Shown in pieces: positions 59,822 to 64,000 of a stretch of DNA of 64,000 nt (its first letter is position 1; each line of letters starts with the position of its first letter). The DNA comes from JAICIG01 sp035532215 (GTDB lineage: Bacteria > Planctomycetota > Planctomycetia > Pirellulales > JAICIG01). Location of the stretch: NCBI GenBank assembly GCA_035532215.1, contig DATKRK010000359.1, forward strand, positions 18,734 through 82,733, given 5' to 3'. Under the pieces are notes generated by a model, which was not told the DNA's origin, ran no database searches, and saw only the letters and a list, made by a program, of their open reading frames with translations. The translations under genes were made by a program, and so were the position numbers.

Positions 59822-60150
59822 AATGTTTTGCGTTGTGTGCAGAATCGCAACGTCTTTGAATCGTTTTGCAAATTCTGGTCTCTCAGCAGTTGCTTGATTC
59901 TCAAGCGAGAGACCGTTACGAACTCAGCGATCTGCCGCTAACTCATTCGCTGAACGCTACATGCACGGATGCAAGGCAATCGCGCCGGAAACTTGCGACT
60001 CTTTGGCCTCTGAATTGCTTCCACAATAGCTCATCTTAAGTAGGACCATCGAACTCTAGGCGGCGGTCAACTAAGAAAGGTTCCAGATGGGGCATGTCCG
60101 CGAACCTTTCGTTCGATGATAATGTCGGATTGAGAAAGAAGGGTGAGACG
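59806..60150. other. Intergenic region after the S41 peptidase
   Basis: About 345 bases, noticeably more AT-rich than its surroundings. A small dyad GGTCTCTC...GAGAGACC lies at 59877-59914. The promoter of the next small gene is expected here but not identified with certainty. Confidence 0.45.
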
Positions 60151-60435
60151 ATGGCTTCGAGCAAAACGCATTGCGCTGTGGTGGAAATCCCCGTATCGAG
60201 CCAAGGCGGGCCCGACGACGCCCCGCCTCGCGATCTGTTGCCGTGGGCCGATCCGTACATCGCCCGCTTGCTCAGCAAACACCGGCTGCAGGCGGCGCTC
60301 GACGATTCACTCACGTTTGTCGAGAATGAAGCGTTCAGCCGTTCGCAACGGCCGCTTCCGGCCTACGAGTCAACACTCTCTAATGCGTCGCATGGGAGGC
60401 CGCGATTCAACGCGCGGCATCCGTTCAGCGACTGA
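60151..60435 (+). CDS. Small protein of unknown function (94 aa)
   Basis: ATG at 60151 with AAGAAGGGTGAG upstream. Begins MASSKTHCAVVEIPVSSQGG; the middle WADPYIARLLSKHRLQAALDD is helical and the C-terminus is basic and disordered. No family recognised. Native-looking codon use and a ribosome binding site support it. Confidence 0.6.
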   Translation: MASSKTHCAVVEIPVSSQGGPDDAPPRDLLPWADPYIARLLSKHRLQAALDDSLTFVENEAFSRSQRPLPAYESTLSNASHGRPRFNARHPFSD

Positions 60436-60636
60436 CGCTCGCTGCTGGTTAAACTCTGCCCGTCAAAACTCCTAATCGCCGCAGATCCGGTTGCAGCGCG
60501 GCGAGACTGCGTCGTTAATCGCGAAAAAATCCCCGCCGCCGCGCCGAACGTGGGGTAGGTTTATTGTGGGCGTGTCGACTGGTCCGCTTTGCGCGGACGA
60601 GCAAGCCTGGATGCGCTTTGCCGCGGATGCTCAACC

Positions 60637-62325
60637 ATGACGGAAGCCCCAGACGCGATTGAACTGCTTTTGCAGCAGTCCAGCCAGCTTTACAGCTTGC
60701 CGGGCGTCGCCATTCAAGTCTTGGAACTGACCAAGAACCCGCAAGTCGACCTGGCTCAGCTCAAGGCGTGCATCGAACGCGACCCGGCCTTGACCACCAA
60801 GGTGTTGCGGGTCGTCAATAGCTCGTTGTTCGGTCTCGCCCGCCGCGTCTCCGACTTGAACCAGGCTTTGGCGCTGTTGGGCGCCAAACCCTTGAAGCTG
60901 CTGGTGCTCGGCTTCAGCCTGCCCGACCCGCTGTTTACGAACATCGCGGGCGACGTCCTCACCCGCTACTGGAAGCACACGCTAACGCGGGCCGTGGCCG
61001 CTCGCGAGATCAGCGAACGCATCTGGCGCCTGCCCGGCGACGACGTGTTCATCGCCGCGCTGCTGAAGGATTTGGGCCGGCTCGTGCTGATCCAGGGGCT
61101 GGGCCGTCCCTACGTCGATTTCTTGCACAAGGCCGACCATGGCAGCCAGCCGTTGCGGCGGCTCGAGCGGCGCGCCATCGGCTTCGATCACGTGCAGCTT
61201 ACGGCCGGCGTGTTGACGCAGTGGGGCTTGCCCGAGTCGTTGATCGAGGCGGTCTCGAGCCCCGACGACCTGGCCGAACTCGAATCGCTGCCGCCTGGCG
61301 CCCAAGCCGGCCCGCAAATCTTATACTTCGCCGAGTTGCTGGCTCAACTGCTGGCCGACGAAGAAACCGAGGCCTTGGCGGAAGTGCTTGCCACGGGCCG
61401 ACGGCATCACAAGTTGACCGATCCGCAGCTTGCCTCGCTGGCCGCTGGATTGTCGAAAACGGTCGGACAACTCGCTGAAGTGCTCTCGTTGGAGTTGCCG
61501 GGCGGGTTGGTCTATACCGAAGTTTTGGCTCGGGCCTACCAGCAGCTTTCTTTGGCGGCCGCCGACGCCGCCGTCGATTTGGCGGCCGCACGCCGCCAAG
61601 CGCAGGCCGTGCAATTCGACGGCCTGATGTCGTCCGAAGAGGTCCGCACGCTGTCGGCGACCGCCGCCGGGTTGCTGAAACGGCGCGATTCGGCCGAAGC
61701 CGTCCCCGCCCCGCGCGCAGAGCGGGCCGTTGCCGCCGACGCAACGCCCGCAAGCCGGACGCCCGCTACGCCTCTATTTGCCGCCGCGAAGACGACGGCC
61801 AGATCGGCGCGCGTGCAAACGGCCGCCGCGGTCGAAGCGGCGGACGCCGAGAACGACGTCGATCCGGGTCTGCTCGGCCGGCTTTCCGTGGCGGCCGCGG
61901 CCTGCCGCCAGGCCCGTTGCGACCTGAGTCTGCTGCTGGTTGAAATCGATCGCTACGAAGAGCTGGTATTCTCGGAAGGCGAGCTGGGCGCCCGCGAAGT
62001 CTGGCGGACCTTGGAAGCCGCTTGCCAGTCGCTCGACCATCCGGGGGCCTACTGGCTGCAAATCAAAGAAGCGTGCTTGGCGCTGGTGTTGCCCGATTGC
62101 GATCGCCGCGGCGCCGTCGAGTTGGGCAACGAACTTCTGCGGCAGGTCCGCAATGCTGCCGGCGCCGGCATGTTTTCCGCCACGATCAGCGTCGCCGCCT
62201 GCACCGCGGCCGTGCCGCCGCGCAACTTCCTGCCCCGCGGTCTGGTGCAGCGAGCCGAACGATGCCTCTACGCCGCCCACGCCTCCGGCGGCAACTGCTT
62301 GAAGAGCATCGAAATCTATAATTGA
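60637..62325 (+). CDS. HDOD-domain signalling protein with degenerate GGDEF-like C-terminus
   Basis: ATG at 60637; 562 aa. HDOD spans ~10-215 (SLPGVAIQVLELTKNPQVDLAQLKACIERDPALTTKVLRVVN), with the metal-binding HD residues altered (LLKDLG), as usual for HDOD. An Ala/Arg-rich linker (~360-415) follows. The final ~145 residues (DLSLLLVEIDRYEELV...ATISVAACT...AERCLYAAHASGGN) have the layout of GGDEF but lack the GGDEF loop, so cyclase activity is not expected. Likely a regulatory scaffold. Confidence 0.85.
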   Translation: MTEAPDAIELLLQQSSQLYSLPGVAIQVLELTKNPQVDLAQLKACIERDPALTTKVLRVVNSSLFGLARRVSDLNQALALLGAKPLKLLVLGFSLPDPLFTNIAGDVLTRYWKHTLTRAVAAREISERIWRLPGDDVFIAALLKDLGRLVLIQGLGRPYVDFLHKADHGSQPLRRLERRAIGFDHVQLTAGVLTQWGLPESLIEAVSSPDDLAELESLPPGAQAGPQILYFAELLAQLLADEETEALAEVLATGRRHHKLTDPQLASLAAGLSKTVGQLAEVLSLELPGGLVYTEVLARAYQQLSLAAADAAVDLAAARRQAQAVQFDGLMSSEEVRTLSATAAGLLKRRDSAEAVPAPRAERAVAADATPASRTPATPLFAAAKTTARSARVQTAAAVEAADAENDVDPGLLGRLSVAAAACRQARCDLSLLLVEIDRYEELVFSEGELGAREVWRTLEAACQSLDHPGAYWLQIKEACLALVLPDCDRRGAVELGNELLRQVRNAAGAGMFSATISVAACTAAVPPRNFLPRGLVQRAERCLYAAHASGGNCLKSIEIYN

Positions 62326-62428
62326 CGGCCGCCTTCGCCCGACAATTGAACAACTAGCCGGCCTACGCTAGCTTGAATGGTTTGTTTCGGATTGAATATC
62401 CCCTTTTCCTGGCCTACGTTCCGCTCCG

Positions 62429-63721
62429 ATGCCTAACGCACCGACGACGTTTCCCACGCTCCGCACCGCGATCGCCGGAGTCGACGTGGTCGAACTGGCC
62501 CGCCAGTTCAGCACGCCGACGTTCGTTTACGATGCCGCCAAAATCGTCGAACGCATCGAGGATTTGCGGGCGTTCGACGATATCCGCTATGCCCAAAAGG
62601 CCTGCTCGAACATCGCCATCCTCGACCTGGTTCGCCGCCACGGGGTGCTGGTCGATGCGGTGAGCGCCGGCGAAATCGCCCGGGCGTTGGCGGCCGGTTA
62701 TTCGCCCAACGGCAGACCGCCGCCGATCGTGTACACGGCCGATATCTTCGATCGCGAGTCGCTGGAAGTCGTCGTGCATCGCGGCATCCATGTGAATTGC
62801 GGCTCGCCCGACATGATCGATCAGCTCGGCGAGCGCTCGCCGGGCCGCGATATCACGCTGCGGATCAACCCCGGCTTCGGCCACGGGCATAGCCAAAAAA
62901 CCAATACCGGCGGCGAACAGTCGAAGCACGGCATCTGGCACGATCAAATTGCCGACTGCCTGCGACGGGCCGATCATCATGGGCTGGGCATCAGCGGCCT
63001 GCACTTGCACATCGGCTCGGGGACCGATCTCGACCATCTTTCGCAGGTTTGCGGGGCCATGGAGAAGCTGGCCCAAGAGGTCGGCCGCACGATCACGTCG
63101 ATCAGCGCCGGCGGCGGCTTGCCCGTGCCCTACAAAGTCGGCGATACCTACGTCGACATCGAGGTTTACTACCGCCTTTGGGACGCCAGCCGCAAGCGGC
63201 TGGAAGACGCTTTCGGCCACAAGCTGCGGCTGGAGATCGAGCCGGGTCGCTATCTGGCGGCCGAAAGCGGCTTTCTAGTGACCGAAATCCGGGCCATCAA
63301 GCAAATGGGGGGCAATACCTTTTATTTGCTGGACGCCGGCTTTAACAATCTGGCCCGGCCCATCCTGTACGGCTCGCACCACCCGATGGCGATCGTGCCG
63401 GGCGGCATCGACCGCCCGCCGGCGCCCGGCGCCGAGGCTCGCCCGCTGCGCGATGTGGTAGTGGGCGGCCCGTTGTGCGAATCGGGCGATATTTTCACGC
63501 AGACCGAAGGGGGCTTCGTCTGCACCCGCAGCCTGCCGGCGGCCGTAGTCGGCGAGTTGCTGGTGATCGAGAACGCTGGGGCCTACGGCTTTGCCATGGG
63601 CTCCAATTACAACTCGAAGCCGCTGGCCGCTGAGGTGCTCATCAGCGACGGCGCGCACCATCTTATCCGCCGCCGGCAAACTTCCGAGGATTTGATGCGG
63701 GGAGAATCGATTCCTCGCTAG
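62429..63721 (+). CDS. lysA: Diaminopimelate decarboxylase
   Basis: PLP enzyme converting meso-diaminopimelate to lysine. 430 aa. Lys57 in YAQKACSNIAIL binds PLP. LHLHIGSGTDL and SAGGGLPVPY are phosphate-binding and barrel motifs. PLCESGDIF contains the cross-subunit catalytic Cys-Glu-x-Gly-Asp, and GAYGFAMGSNYNSKPLAAEV closes the active site. It ends 36 bases before a 77-bp repeat. Single gene. Confidence 0.94.
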   Translation: MPNAPTTFPTLRTAIAGVDVVELARQFSTPTFVYDAAKIVERIEDLRAFDDIRYAQKACSNIAILDLVRRHGVLVDAVSAGEIARALAAGYSPNGRPPPIVYTADIFDRESLEVVVHRGIHVNCGSPDMIDQLGERSPGRDITLRINPGFGHGHSQKTNTGGEQSKHGIWHDQIADCLRRADHHGLGISGLHLHIGSGTDLDHLSQVCGAMEKLAQEVGRTITSISAGGGLPVPYKVGDTYVDIEVYYRLWDASRKRLEDAFGHKLRLEIEPGRYLAAESGFLVTEIRAIKQMGGNTFYLLDAGFNNLARPILYGSHHPMAIVPGGIDRPPAPGAEARPLRDVVVGGPLCESGDIFTQTEGGFVCTRSLPAAVVGELLVIENAGAYGFAMGSNYNSKPLAAEVLISDGAHHLIRRRQTSEDLMRGESIPR

Positions 63722-63757
63722 CTAGAGGACAGCGCCTCTTCAAGTCGGAATTAACGG

Positions 63758-63834
63758 TCGGGTGGCTGGCGGCAGAGCGAAGCGATGCCCCAGCGAACTG
63801 GGGCTTCGCCGAGGCTCAGCCGCCAGCCACCCGA
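63758..63834. repeat. 77-bp palindromic repeat, copy 2
   Basis: Nearly identical to 30361-30437 (about three substitutions), in the same orientation relative to the upstream gene. After it, 63835-64000 contains no recognised gene. Confidence 0.88.
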
Positions 63835-64000
63835 TTGCCAAAATGGCTTTGACGAGGCACTATACTTCACGCTGCCAGGATTGAAACATTTTTGAAAGAC
63901 TGAAATTTGAGGGTGATCAAGGTCTCCAGTTCGGGCTTGTGGGTCGTTGAAAGCTGGTCCAAGCATTGGTCGATTGTGGATTGGAAGTGCGCAAACGATG

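Noticed and set aside
63751..63966. Minus-strand frame encoding SGGWRLSLGEAPV...
   Set aside because: The translation is simply the 77-bp repeat, and the same peptide arises at 30243-30494, so it is repeat-derived and not a gene family.
1..64000. tRNA, rRNA, tmRNA and riboswitch candidates
   Set aside because: Scanning by eye for GGTTCGA-type T-loops and conserved riboswitch cores gave nothing convincing; a tRNAscan-SE and Infernal run would be decisive.

Overview
The window looks like chromosome from a planctomycete, probably Pirellulales-like (inference). Evidence: GC-rich DNA; a DUF1559 pseudopilin-like protein; a DUF1549/DUF1501 pair; a SpoVG with a zinc-ribbon insertion next to ispE; housekeeping genes scattered singly or in twos and threes on both strands; and gene gaps packed with palindromic repeats. 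No rRNA, tRNA, CRISPR array, phage or complete insertion sequence was found.

Layout. 0-11 kb: C-terminal end of an SGNH/GDSL hydrolase, a small unknown gene, a DUF1559 protein, divergent hemP with a good promoter/operator, then an mdtABC-type RND efflux operon with overlapping stop/start codons. 11-20 kb: ispE-spoVG, a secreted HEAT-repeat protein, a small secreted protein, and minus-strand tyrA-purL-purQ. 20-32 kb: a transposase-like HTH fragment, a GNAT-like protein, pepF, fabH, a Gfo/Idh/MocA oxidoreductase, an NRDE protein, a BioF2/CelD-like acyltransferase overlapping a proline dehydrogenase, rph and a GNAT. 32-45 kb: rsfS, argS, an orphan, a methyltransferase, a RecQ helicase, a frameshifted POTRA remnant, a membrane/leucine-rich-repeat protein, a bestrophin-carbonic anhydrase pair, an L,D-transpeptidase and pyrE. 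45-53 kb: a hydroxyproline-type epimerase and D-amino-acid oxidoreductase, a fatty-acid desaturase, a DinB protein, ilvN, a GxxExxY nuclease-like gene bounded by inverted repeats, ilvC, a small unknown gene, a radical SAM protein and a Fur-family regulator. 53-64 kb: DUF1501 and DUF1549 proteins, a polytopic membrane protein, an S41 peptidase, a small unknown gene, an HDOD signalling protein and lysA.

Two themes stand out. First, several hairpin repeats carry a GTAG or GGAG tetranucleotide at the 5' foot, as in REP elements moved by RAYT (REP-associated tyrosine transposase) enzymes. They sit on stop codons, and one lies inside the 3' end of mdtB. Second, a PD-(D/E)XK-like GxxExxY gene lies between ilvN and ilvC inside imperfect inverted repeats. 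A decayed copy with the same right-end sequence lies 1.3 kb upstream, just after the desaturase stop codon. This gene-plus-repeat unit is the best candidate here for an undescribed mobile system.

Functional links include nucleotide synthesis (purL, purQ, pyrE), amino-acid synthesis (tyrA, ilvN, ilvC, lysA), lipid and isoprenoid synthesis (fabH, ispE, desaturase), envelope work (L,D-transpeptidase, RND pump), and a likely proline/hydroxyproline catabolic capacity.
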